DNA from: Bacillus norwichensis
Lineage (GTDB): Bacteria; Bacillota; Bacilli; Bacillales; Bacillaceae_C
NCBI RefSeq assembly: GCF_014836955.1
Contig: NZ_JACSPV010000009.1
Coordinates: forward strand, 1-52,306
DNA: 52,306 bases
Direction of reading: 5' to 3'
Under the pieces are notes generated by a model that saw only the letters and a program-made list of their open reading frames with translations, made no database searches and was not told the origin of the DNA. Positions 45,557 to 52,306 of the stretch are shown here, in pieces. The position numbers and the translations under genes are program-made. The stretch's first letter is position 1, and every line of letters starts with the position of its first letter.

Positions 45557-46387
45557 ATGTTTGTGAAATCAGTAGAATGGCTAAAAGAGAGAGTTAAAGA
45601 TGAAAAAGTCCGGATTGTTGACTGTACCTACTCATTAAATGATCCTTTACATGGAAAAAACACTTATGAAAGAAAACATATACCGGGCGCTGTCCATTTT
45701 GATTTGGCCGATGATTTATCTGAGAAGGTCAAGGAACACGGAGGACGTCATCCACTGCCTGATATTCAAATACTGAAACAAAAGCTTGAAGAAGCAGGCA
45801 TTGATCAAAACACGACGGTTGTCATCTATGATGGCGGGGAAGGCTGCTTTGCTTCCCGCTTCTGGTGGCTGTTAAAATACATGGGGCACTCTGATGCTTA
45901 TGTGCTGGACGGGGGAATGGAAGCATGGGAAAAATCTGGTTTTCCCCTTACGGATGTCAAACCGGATTTTAAACCTGTTCAATTTACTGTTAATTTGAAT
46001 CAAGATATGCTTGCGGACATTGATGATGTGAAAGCTGCAATCGCTGATCAAAGAACCGTACTGATAGATTCAAGGGCAAAGGAAAGGTACTTAGGCCGTA
46101 TCGAACCGCTTGACCGCATACCAGGACATATACCAGGCGCCATTAACCGTGAATGGACAGAAGGATTTGAAGCCGGGCGCTGGAAGAGTCGCGATGAACA
46201 GCAGAGCAGATTTTCTGATTTAGAGAAAGACGGAAAAATCATTGTTTATTGCGGATCAGGTGTATCCGCTACTCCAAACATTTTAGCGTTGCTTGAATCA
46301 GGGTTTGAACAGGTGAAATTGTATGCTGGAAGTTATTCCGATTGGGTTTCATACCATGATAATCCAGTTGAAAAGGAAGAAAACTAA
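45557..46387 (+). CDS. 3-mercaptopyruvate/thiosulfate sulfurtransferase
   Basis: Two tandem rhodanese domains, 276 residues: inactive N-terminal (about 12-135, RHPLPDIQ and VVIYDGG) and catalytic C-terminal (about 150-272) with Cys232 in CGSGVSA. A CGSGV[ST]A loop is typical of mercaptopyruvate-type enzymes rather than rhodanese CRxGxR. Probably moves sulfane sulfur in thiol metabolism. SD AAAAGGAG, 23 bases after dynA, so likely co-transcribed. B. subtilis has ypbS in this general place instead. Confidence 0.92.
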   Translation: MFVKSVEWLKERVKDEKVRIVDCTYSLNDPLHGKNTYERKHIPGAVHFDLADDLSEKVKEHGGRHPLPDIQILKQKLEEAGIDQNTTVVIYDGGEGCFASRFWWLLKYMGHSDAYVLDGGMEAWEKSGFPLTDVKPDFKPVQFTVNLNQDMLADIDDVKAAIADQRTVLIDSRAKERYLGRIEPLDRIPGHIPGAINREWTEGFEAGRWKSRDEQQSRFSDLEKDGKIIVYCGSGVSATPNILALLESGFEQVKLYAGSYSDWVSYHDNPVEKEEN

Positions 46388-46415
46388 ACAGGGGCTTCTT
46401 CGCAAGCCTCTGTTT
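46386..46415 (+). terminator. Terminator after the sulfurtransferase gene
   Basis: AAACAGGGGCTT (46386-46397) with AAGCCTCTGTTT (46404-46415), one wobble, followed by a T-rich tract; it begins inside the stop codon. Confidence 0.88.
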
Positions 46416-46523
46416 TCTTTGTATAAATGTTGCGTTCAGCTCAAATCGGTCAAGATGTTGATATGTCGATTAGTACTTGTAAAGCAAAATCACTTGATAA
46501 AAAGGCGCGCGTATGAGTGTTCA

Positions 46524-46540
46524 TGGTATAATGGTATAAT
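46524..46540 (+). promoter_or_regulatory. Tandem extended -10 boxes before ypcP
   Basis: TGGTATAAT occurs twice, overlapping by one base (46524-46532 and 46532-46540). Both are TGn-TATAAT extended -10 elements without a good -35, about 30 bases before the ATG. Confidence 0.6.
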
Positions 46541-46570
46541 ACAAGAATGGTTGAAAGGTGTTATTCATAA

Positions 46571-47491
46571 ATGGATAATAAGAAGTTATTACTTGTTGAC
46601 GGTATGGCATTGCTTTTCCGTGCTTTTTTTGCCACGTCCGTCAGAAAACAATTTATGATCAATAGTAAAGGGATTCCGACAAACGCAGTTCAGGGCTTTT
46701 TGCGCCACTTTTTGTCAGCAATGGAATCAGCACAGCCTTCACATGTTGCAGTTTGCTGGGATATGGGCAGTCAGACATTCAGAAATGAAATTTTTCAAGA
46801 TTATAAATCTAACCGGGAGGCTCCGCCTGTCGAGCTTCTTCCGCAATTTGATTTGGTGAAAGAAGTGACATCTGCTTTTTCCATTCCGAATATCGGACTT
46901 TCAGGTTATGAAGCAGATGATTGCATCGGGACTATTTGTGAGCAGATGAAACAAGATATTCCAATTACTGTTTTGACTGGTGATCGAGATTTGCTGCAAA
47001 TTTTGGACGATCAAGTGCATGTGTGGATTTTGCAAAAAGGCATCGGTAATTATACGAAATATACTAGGACGGCTTTTACGGAAAAATTCCAATTTGACCC
47101 CAAACAGCTTGTGGATGTAAAAGCATTGATGGGAGATCCAAGTGACGGCTATCCAGGTGTTAAGGGTATCGGTGAAAAGACAGCAACAAAGCTGATCCAG
47201 GAGCATGGAGATATCGAGTCATTACTGGAGAACCTATCTACTTTAACCCCATCACAGCGGAACAAAATAGAACAGGATCAAGAGATGATGCATCTATCTA
47301 GGGAATTGGCTCAGATACATCGCGAGGTCCCAGTCGCCATTGATCTTGAGACAGCGTATTGGTCAGGTGTTCCTCAAACGGCTCATGAAATGGTTCAAGA
47401 ACACGAATTAAACATAGTGCGCCGCCAGCTTCAGCAACTAGAAAAAGAACTATTGGAAAATCCATTTACTGATCGGGAGCTGACTCGTTGA
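46571..47491 (+). CDS. ypcP: 5'-3' exonuclease YpcP
   Basis: Stand-alone 5'-3' exo/FEN-type nuclease, like the N-terminal domain of DNA polymerase I without the polymerase; takes part in RNA primer removal. 306 residues (B. subtilis 296). Metal-binding acidic groups: LVDGMALLFRAFF (about 9-21), VCWDMGSQTFRNEIFQDYKSNREAPP (about 59-84), GYEADDCIGT, TGDRDLLQIL (about 136-145), and the helix-hairpin-helix DPSDGYPGVKGIGEKTATKLI. SD AAAGGTG. Confidence 0.93.
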   Translation: MDNKKLLLVDGMALLFRAFFATSVRKQFMINSKGIPTNAVQGFLRHFLSAMESAQPSHVAVCWDMGSQTFRNEIFQDYKSNREAPPVELLPQFDLVKEVTSAFSIPNIGLSGYEADDCIGTICEQMKQDIPITVLTGDRDLLQILDDQVHVWILQKGIGNYTKYTRTAFTEKFQFDPKQLVDVKALMGDPSDGYPGVKGIGEKTATKLIQEHGDIESLLENLSTLTPSQRNKIEQDQEMMHLSRELAQIHREVPVAIDLETAYWSGVPQTAHEMVQEHELNIVRRQLQQLEKELLENPFTDRELTR

Positions 47492-47504
47492 GTGGAAGTG
47501 CGTC

Positions 47505-47660
47505 TAACTTCATTCAGCCTTCTGTAAGTGGTGAGATGAAAGCATAACGGTATGCCATTTAGTGGGGGGGCAAACTCTCTGCTCAATAAAGTTAAAGCGC
47601 CCAGATTTTGTTGAGCGGAGCTTGATAAAATCTGGCGCAAATACGGCAAGGCGCATTTGA
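47505..47660 (+). repeat. Multi-hairpin repeat, copy R2
   Basis: Begins TAACTTCATTCAG as R3 does and ends GCAAATACGGC..GGCGCATTTG, but has internal deletions (loss of the AGAAGTCTCCC block and of part of the middle). A 13-bp stem persists with wobble pairs: 47604-47616 with 47620-47632. It lies between the convergent genes ypcP and ypdQ, so here it is a 3' trailer rather than a leader. Confidence 0.8.
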
Positions 47661-47679
47661 AAAAACGAATAGATCTTTC

Positions 47680-48087
47680 TTAATGATTCATCCGGATGGC
47701 TTTTTTGGCAAGTTCATCCGCTTTTTTATTTTCTTTTGCTGGAATCCATTTGATGAAAAATAGATCGAATGATTTTGAAAGTCGAAGAACAGTCTCCAAA
47801 AGCGGAGTATATTTTTTATTGCGTACGAACTCATTTTCAACGGAATCGACTACTAGAGAAGAGTCAGATCTTACAGAAATGATGGAATAAGAATGATCTC
47901 GGCAAATCTCCATTGCTTTGATCAAAGCCCAGAACTCGGCTTCGTGGTTGGTTAATGATCCAAGTGGAATCGAATGTTTTTCCACTTGTCCATTATTTTT
48001 GATAAAAATACCAATGCCGCTCGGGCCTGGATTGCCTGCGCTGGCACCATCTATGTAAACTTCAATCATCTGAACAGGCATCTCCAT
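47680..48087 (-). CDS. ypdQ: RNase H-like protein YpdQ
   Basis: 135 residues, a single RNase HI-type domain (B. subtilis YpdQ 132). Carboxylate set: first Asp in YIDGASAGNPGPSGIG, Glu in NHEAEFWALIKAM, Asp in RSDSSLVVD, and Asp in NKKADELAKKA, i.e. DEDD complete. Possibly degrades RNA/DNA hybrids; B. subtilis homologues are reported to lack strong activity. Start is uncertain: ATG 48087, or in-frame ATG codons at 48081 and 48069 give shorter N termini. Convergent with ypcP. Confidence 0.88.
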   Translation of the reverse strand: MEMPVQMIEVYIDGASAGNPGPSGIGIFIKNNGQVEKHSIPLGSLTNHEAEFWALIKAMEICRDHSYSIISVRSDSSLVVDSVENEFVRNKKYTPLLETVLRLSKSFDLFFIKWIPAKENKKADELAKKAIRMNH

Positions 48088-48193
48088 TCGGTTATTTCTT
48101 GCAAGATAAGGAAGTATAAAATTAGATGAAATATTTTGTTCGAATTAAAGAAAGTATACAATTTTTATCGTTTTCATTTCCATATCAGATTTT

Positions 48194-48300
48194 CGAGTCT
48201 AGCCCCGCAGGATCAAGCCTCTTCCCTGTGGCGGCTGAAGAATTGCTTGGGAATCGACTTGTTTGCCCGCGCTGACCAAGGCGCTTGCGCATTTCTCAGA
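48194..48300. repeat. Degenerate intergenic repeat (TCTAGC...GGCGCTTGCGC)
   Basis: Between ypdQ and ypeP: starts GAGTCTAGCCCCGCAGGATC and ends AAGGCGCTTGCGCATTTCTC. The ends resemble the element at 10166-10290 and the CTAGCTCCAGCGCC..GGCGCTTGCGC repeats I recall from other Bacillaceae genomes. No gene is credible in the 304-base gap. Confidence 0.5.
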
Positions 48301-48391
48301 AATGGGGAAATATCATATTTAAAGAAGATAATTTCATTATATCTGATACAAGCAATCTAACCAATAAAAATCATATTGAGGGATCAGTTCA

Positions 48392-49051
48392 ATGGAAATT
48401 AAGTTGAAATTTCACTACAAAGGCTCAAAAACAGAAGAGATTCAATTAGAGTCGGAATGGATGGACTCTAAAGCCATCAATCCACTGGTTAGCGACATGC
48501 TGAAGACGGGAAGAATCAAAGATATCATTGTAATGGACGAAATGGGCAATGAATGGACATTAAAAGAATTTAAAAAGCTCATGGAAAAAATAGAAGAGGA
48601 ACCGAGAAATCCAGTCATCTATTTTGATGGGGGATATGACAGGGAAAAAAAGGAATCTGGAATTGGGATTGTTATTTATTATGATAAAGGTGAGGAGAAA
48701 TTTCGCGTTCGATCTAATGCGAAATTACATGAACTGGACAGCAACAACGAGGCTGAATATGCTGCTTTGTACAACGCCGTGGAGAGGCTTCACCAAATCG
48801 GAGTGCAGAAAACCCTTTGTGTCATCAAGGGTGATGCACAAGGAGTGCTAAAGCAGCTTGCGGGTGAATGGCCTTGTTATGAAGAAACACTGAATTTATG
48901 GTTAGACAGGATAGAGGGTAAGATAGATGCTATAGGACTTAAACCATCGTTTCAAATCATTTCTCGCAACGAAAATAAAGAAGCGCATAAGCTGGCAAGT
49001 CAGGCACTTCAAAATAATATCATTGACAGTCATCTGAAAATCGATGGATAA
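48392..49051 (+). CDS. ypeP: RNase H-like protein YpeP
   Basis: 219 residues in two parts: an N-terminal reverse transcriptase-unrelated small domain of unknown role (1-70, with the helix VSDMLKTGRIKDIIVMDEMGNEWTLKEFKKL), and an RNase HI-like domain (about 74-210): Asp in VIYFDGGYDREKKESGIGI, Glu in DSNNEAEYAALYNAV, Asp in VIKGDAQGV; the fourth carboxylate region reads NENKEAHKLASQAL, where the usual Asp/His position is altered. Found with ypeQ and cspD as in B. subtilis. Confidence 0.85.
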   Translation: MEIKLKFHYKGSKTEEIQLESEWMDSKAINPLVSDMLKTGRIKDIIVMDEMGNEWTLKEFKKLMEKIEEEPRNPVIYFDGGYDREKKESGIGIVIYYDKGEEKFRVRSNAKLHELDSNNEAEYAALYNAVERLHQIGVQKTLCVIKGDAQGVLKQLAGEWPCYEETLNLWLDRIEGKIDAIGLKPSFQIISRNENKEAHKLASQALQNNIIDSHLKIDG

Positions 49052-49099
49052 AAAATATTTAGGAAGAAAAAGACTCAGTTTCCAGGGAAGGTTGGTCAT

Positions 49100-49285
49100 A
49101 TGAACCGTACAGATGTGATGAACGAAATCAATGATTTACTGAAAACCTATTGTGAGGATTGTTTTTTAAAGAAACATTTCAGGAAGGAATATAGCAAGAC
49201 GTTCGCCCATCATTTTTGTATCAAGAAGTGTACAGTTGGAGAAAGCATTCAACGGAAAGGGAATTTATTATTAAAGAAACTATAA
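49100..49285 (+). CDS. ypeQ: Zinc-finger-like small protein YpeQ
   Basis: 61 residues with two CxxC-like pairs suited to zinc binding: CEDC (18-21) and C..KKC (40-44, HFCIKKCTVG). Matches the YpeQ family (about 60 residues); unknown function. 48 bases after ypeP, and followed by a terminator shared with cspD. Confidence 0.82.
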   Translation: MNRTDVMNEINDLLKTYCEDCFLKKHFRKEYSKTFAHHFCIKKCTVGESIQRKGNLLLKKL

Positions 49286-49311
49286 AAGGCTGACAGTATT
49301 GTCAGCCTTTT
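49284..49311. terminator. Bidirectional terminator between ypeQ and cspD
   Basis: AAAAGGCTGACA (49284-49295) with TGTCAGCCTTTT (49300-49311), perfect 12-bp stem, 4-base loop, T-rich on both strands. Confidence 0.92.
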
Positions 49312-49318
49312 CATCTTT

Positions 49319-49528
49319 TTATATAGAAGCTACTTTATTTACGTTAGCTGCTTGAGGCCCACGGTTTCCTTCAACAATTTCGAAAGAAACTTCTTCGCCT
49401 TCTTCCAATGTTTTAAAGCCTTCACCTTGGATTGCGGTAAAATGTACGAAAACATCGTCTCCGCCTTCAACTTCAATAAAACCGTAACCTTTTTCATTGT
49501 TAAACCATTTTACTTTTCCATTTTGCAT
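49319..49528 (-). CDS. cspD: Cold shock protein (CspD type)
   Basis: 69-residue single cold-shock domain binding single-stranded RNA/DNA as an RNA chaperone. RNP1 KGYGFI (13-18) and RNP2 VFVHF (26-30). The frame is open to 49591, but AGGAGG ahead of ATG 49528 marks the start and gives the family length. The leader includes a small GGCA/TGCC hairpin about 25 bases before the SD. The 212 bases to mntR hold only the two control regions. Confidence 0.95.
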   Translation of the reverse strand: MQNGKVKWFNNEKGYGFIEVEGGDDVFVHFTAIQGEGFKTLEEGEEVSFEIVEGNRGPQAANVNKVASI

Positions 49529-49803
49529 GCACTTAATCCTCCTAAAATCTTCGGCAATGAAATGCCAATAAAAAATATTATCACAAAGCAAAACTGAAAA
49601 ATCTGTAGATTCCCTATATTTTGCTTAAATGATAAATCAACTATACACCAGGTAAAATAAAGAGTCAAGAAAACCCAGTCAATTAACTTGATTTATTCGA
49701 AAATTACAATAATATAAAACACACCGAAACATAGAATACTTGTTAAAAATCCCTACTTATAGTACACTTTTAATGCTATTACAGGAAAAGAGGAGGGATA
49801 AAG

Positions 49804-50238
49804 ATGCCAACCCCAAGCATGGAGGATTATATTGAACAGATATATTTACTGATCACCAACAAAGGATATGCCAGAGTTTCGGATATTGCAGAAGCTCTAG
49901 ATGTCCATCCCTCCTCAGTTACGAAAATGGTTCAAAAACTTGATCGGGAAAGCTACCTTCATTATGAACGATACAGAGGTCTTGTGTTAACATCTAAGGG
50001 AAAAAAAATTGGTAAACGGCTGGTTGACCGGCATGACTTGCTTGAAAAATTTCTAATGATCATAGGAGTAGATAAAGAAAATATCTACGATGATGTAGAA
50101 GGAATTGAACATCATTTAAGTTGGAATTCCATCGACCGAATCGGTGATCTTGTACAATATTTCGAGGAAAGCACAGAAAGAATTGCGGATTTGAAACTCA
50201 TTCAAGAAAAGAATGAGGAAGAAACGGCAAATCAATAA
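49804..50238 (+). CDS. mntR: Manganese-responsive regulator MntR
   Basis: DtxR-family repressor of manganese uptake. 144 residues (B. subtilis 142). Winged helix (about 20-60, [36 protein letters not shown]), dimerisation helices to the C terminus, no SH3 domain. All known manganese ligands are conserved at the B. subtilis numbering: Asp8, Glu11, His77, Glu99, Glu102, His103. SD GAGGAGG. No mnt transporter gene is adjacent. Confidence 0.96.
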   Translation: MPTPSMEDYIEQIYLLITNKGYARVSDIAEALDVHPSSVTKMVQKLDRESYLHYERYRGLVLTSKGKKIGKRLVDRHDLLEKFLMIIGVDKENIYDDVEGIEHHLSWNSIDRIGDLVQYFEESTERIADLKLIQEKNEEETANQ

Positions 50239-50252
50239 AGTTATCTCTAACG

Positions 50253-50285
50253 AACGCTTTGATATAATTTCAAGGCGTTTTCTTT
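50253..50285 (+). terminator. mntR terminator
   Basis: AACGCTTTGA (50253-50262) with TCAAGGCGTT (50270-50279), one wobble, followed by a T-rich stretch. Confidence 0.85.
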
Positions 50286-50315
50286 AGGTTAATAAAAGGA
50301 AAAGATAGGACTATA

Positions 50316-50324
50316 TGGTACAAT
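50316..50324 (+). promoter_or_regulatory. Extended -10 promoter of fhs
   Basis: TGGTACAAT (TGn-TACAAT) without a good -35. Transcription would begin about 50331, exactly where repeat R3 begins, so R3 would form almost the whole 5' leader of fhs. Confidence 0.5.
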
Positions 50325-50329
50325 TAATT

Positions 50330-50524
50330 TAACTTCATTCAGCAGAAGTCTCCCCACTTCTGTAAGTGGTGAGATGAATGCAAATTGGTATTCCATTCAG
50401 TGGGGGTTCAAACCCCGGCTGAATAAAGTTAAAGCCTCCGGCGGATGCCACAGATTTTCAGAGGGAATTTATCGAGCGGAGCTCGATAAAATCTGGGCGC
50501 AAATACGCCAAGGCGCATTTGATA
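50330..50524 (+). repeat. Multi-hairpin repeat, copy R3 (fhs leader, fullest copy)
   Basis: Outer inverted repeat TTAACTTCATTCAG (50329-50342) with CTGAATAAAGTTAA (50419-50432), 13 of 14 pairs; inside, AGAAGT/ACTTCT and GGGGTT/AACCCC. A second ATTCAG competes for the same CTGAAT. Then TTTATCGAGC (50468-50477)/GCTCGATAAA (50481-50490), enclosed by CAGATTTT/AAAATCTG, and CAAATACGCC (50500-50509)/GGCGCATTTG (50512-50521). The SD of fhs (GGGAGG) begins nine bases after the last stem. Confidence 0.85.
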
Positions 50525-50542
50525 AAATCGGGAGGTATGCAA

Positions 50543-52225
50543 GTGAGCGGAAAACAGCCAAGTGATATTGAAATTGCACAAAACGCCGAGTTAAAGCCTA
50601 TCCAGCAAGTTGCAGAAAAGATAGGATTGCATGAAGAAGACATTGAATATTACGGTAAGTACAAAGCGAAAATTTCTTTTGATAAGATTAAGGAACTTCA
50701 GAAAAACAAAGATGGGAAAATTATACTCGTTACGTCAATCAACCCAACACCGGCAGGCGAGGGTAAATCTACGGTGACTGTCGGGCTCGGTGATGCTTTA
50801 TCAAAGCTTGGAAAGAAGACGGTGATTGCTCTACGTGAGCCATCTCTTGGCCCGACTATGGGAATTAAAGGCGGGGCAACAGGTGGCGGCCGTGCGCAGG
50901 TTCTGCCTATGGAAGAAATTAACTTGCATTTTACAGGTGATTTGCATGCCATCACCACTGCTAATAATGCTCTTGCTGCATTACTCGATAACCATATCCA
51001 ACAGGGGAACGAGCTACGAATTGATCAGAGGAGAGTTGTTTGGAAACGGGCTGTTGACTTAAATGACCGAGCTTTACGTGAAGTTATTGTTGGTCTTGGA
51101 GGGCCGGCTCAGGGTGTTCCTCGCGAAGACGGCTTTGATATAACGGTTGCTTCCGAAATTATGGCCGTCTTATGTCTATCTACAGATTTAGCGGACTTAA
51201 AGAGCCGGCTTTCCCGGATGGTCATAGCTTATAATATCGACAAGAAGCCTGTTACTGTAAAGGAACTCGACGTTCAGGGGGCTCTTGCTCTTTTATTAAA
51301 AGACGCACTCAAACCGAATCTGGTCCAGACAATTGAGCAGACGCCGGCGATCATTCATGGAGGCCCATTTGCTAATATTGCTCATGGATGTAACAGCATC
51401 ATGGCCACGAAAATGGCTGCAAAAATGGGTGATTATGTGGTTACGGAGGCTGGTTTTGGAGCAGATCTAGGGGCGGAAAAATTCCTCCATATTAAATCTA
51501 GAAATGCAGGACTACAGCCAAATGCCGTTGTGATTGTGGCTACCATTAGAGCTTTAAAGATGCATGGAGGGGTTCCGAAGAACGAGCTAAGCCATGAAAA
51601 TGTTATGGCCCTTGAGAAAGGTCTGGAAAATTTAAAGAAGCACACAGAAACAATTGCTAAATTCGGACTACCATTTGTCGTGGCGATTAATAAATTTGCT
51701 GCTGATACGGACTCTGAAGTATCACTGCTTGAAAAATGGTGTGATAAACATGACATTCCCGTGGCCCTGACGGAGGTTTGGGAAAAAGGTGGAGCAGGTG
51801 GAATCCATCTTGCAGAAAAGGTATTGCATGAAATAGAATTCGACAAGCAACAATTTAACTATTTATACGATCTATCGGATTCCCTTGAAGATAAAATCAA
51901 GACGATCGTTCAGCAAGTTTATGGAGGAAAGGATGTAGAGTTTTCGGTTGTAGCATCAAAGCAATTGAAAGAATTCGAAGAACTGGGATGGGGAAATCTC
52001 CCTGTCTGTATGGCAAAGACTCAATACTCTCTTTCCGATGATCCTTCCAAGCTTGGGCGTCCTAAGGATTTCATCATCCATGTCCGTGAACTGAAGCCGA
52101 AGCTCGGTGCTGGTTTTATTATAGCGTTAACCGGAGAAATGATGACAATGCCAGGCCTTCCAAAAGAACCGGCTGCGAACCATATGGATGTCGACGAAAA
52201 AGGGAGAGCAATCGGATTATTTTAA
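50543..52225 (+). CDS. fhs: Formate-tetrahydrofolate ligase
   Basis: ATP-dependent formation of 10-formyl-THF from formate, feeding one-carbon metabolism. 560 residues. P-loop TPAGEGKST (69-77), [58 protein letters not shown] and the C-terminal [17 protein letters not shown]. The frame is open to 50519 through the repeat; GGGAGGT at 50530-50536 abuts ATG 50537 and is six bases from GTG 50543, which I take as the start. The stop codon is embedded in the R4 repeat word. Confidence 0.93.
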   Translation: MSGKQPSDIEIAQNAELKPIQQVAEKIGLHEEDIEYYGKYKAKISFDKIKELQKNKDGKIILVTSINPTPAGEGKSTVTVGLGDALSKLGKKTVIALREPSLGPTMGIKGGATGGGRAQVLPMEEINLHFTGDLHAITTANNALAALLDNHIQQGNELRIDQRRVVWKRAVDLNDRALREVIVGLGGPAQGVPREDGFDITVASEIMAVLCLSTDLADLKSRLSRMVIAYNIDKKPVTVKELDVQGALALLLKDALKPNLVQTIEQTPAIIHGGPFANIAHGCNSIMATKMAAKMGDYVVTEAGFGADLGAEKFLHIKSRNAGLQPNAVVIVATIRALKMHGGVPKNELSHENVMALEKGLENLKKHTETIAKFGLPFVVAINKFAADTDSEVSLLEKWCDKHDIPVALTEVWEKGGAGGIHLAEKVLHEIEFDKQQFNYLYDLSDSLEDKIKTIVQQVYGGKDVEFSVVASKQLKEFEELGWGNLPVCMAKTQYSLSDDPSKLGRPKDFIIHVRELKPKLGAGFIIALTGEMMTMPGLPKEPAANHMDVDEKGRAIGLF

Positions 52226-52239
52226 CTTCATTCAGTGGG
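52223..52239 (+). repeat. Repeat stub R4 at the fhs stop
   Basis: TAACTTCATTCAGTGGG repeats the left end of R3 (13 bases) joined directly to the bases that follow the second ATTCAG in R3. It looks like a deletion derivative formed between the two ATTCAG words. The rest is not repeat-like. Confidence 0.5.
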
Positions 52240-52261
52240 AATGTAACACCAAATAATCTGT

Positions 52262-52302
52262 TTGGAGCGCGCCGAGCCCATTTGGGTGATGGCGCGCTCC
52301 AA
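52262..52302 (+). terminator. Hairpin after fhs
   Basis: TTGGAGCGCGCC (52262-52273) with GGCGCGCTCCAA (52291-52302), perfect 12-bp stem with an inner CCCA/TGGG-like pairing. The window ends before a T-run could be seen. Confidence 0.75.
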
Positions 52303-52306
52303 CTCT

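Noticed and set aside
48136-48360. 74-codon + frame between ypdQ and ypeP
   Set aside because: It runs through a degenerate intergenic repeat and has no SD.
36494-50524. Repeats R1-R3 as a CRISPR array or tRNA-like genes
   Set aside because: Only three widely spaced copies without spacers, and TTCAAACCCC, although reminiscent of a T-arm, is not within a cloverleaf.

Overview
The window is a chromosomal segment of a low-GC, endospore-forming Bacillaceae. The evidence is the close match in gene content and order to the Bacillus subtilis ypjA-dapB-cca-birA-panBC-dinG-aspB-dnaD-nth-ponA-recU-ypp-rnpB region, bacillithiol genes, coat genes, a type B RNase P RNA, TTG starts and strong SD sites. 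The genus cannot be fixed from the sequence alone. Almost everything is conserved core; the accessory part is about 28.3-33.4 kb, plus several families of short intergenic repeats.

Layout. 0.1-3.5 kb: ypjA, ypjB, a YugP-type zinc protease and (reverse) ypjC. 3.6-8.8 kb: a tightly packed operon ypjD-dapB-bshB1-bshA-cca-birA (lysine/peptidoglycan precursor, bacillithiol, tRNA CCA end, biotin control). 8.8-14 kb: a structured leader, panB, repeats, panC and dinG. 14.1-17.5 kb: ypmB, aspB, dnaD, nth. 17.8-21.2 kb: recU and ponA on the reverse strand. 21.3-25.3 kb: yppC-yppG, a small heat shock protein and cotD, the last three probably sporulation linked. 25.4-28.3 kb: gpsB, rnpB, a small unknown gene, and an M32 carboxypeptidase. 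Relative to B. subtilis, mgsA, panD, ypmA, asnS and ypoC are missing from their usual slots.

28.7-33.3 kb: a compact exopolysaccharide-type operon: membrane protein with a degenerate GGDEF domain, processive family 2 glycosyltransferase, and a GH8-like membrane-anchored protein (compare B. subtilis ydaK/ydaM/ydaJ). A 1.6-kb IS1182-like element has split the glycosyltransferase after its sixth codon; removing 1,585 bp restores a complete 408-codon reading frame with a good TTG start.

33.4-40.2 kb: aromatic pathway. The DAHP synthase/chorismate mutase gene is divergent from a T-box-controlled operon chorismate synthase-hisC-tyrA-EPSP synthase; the specifier best fits a tyrosine codon. 40.2-46.4 kb: type III polyketide synthase bpsA, methyltransferase bpsB, double dynamin dynA, and a mercaptopyruvate sulfurtransferase. 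46.5-52.3 kb: ypcP exonuclease, two RNase H-like genes, ypeQ, cspD, mntR, and fhs.

The least explained signal is a family of 156-195-bp multi-hairpin repeats (36494-36668, 47505-47660, 50330-50524, and a stub at 52223) that sit in the leader of hisC and of fhs and show compensatory base changes, as expected for a folded RNA or a mobile RNA-like element.
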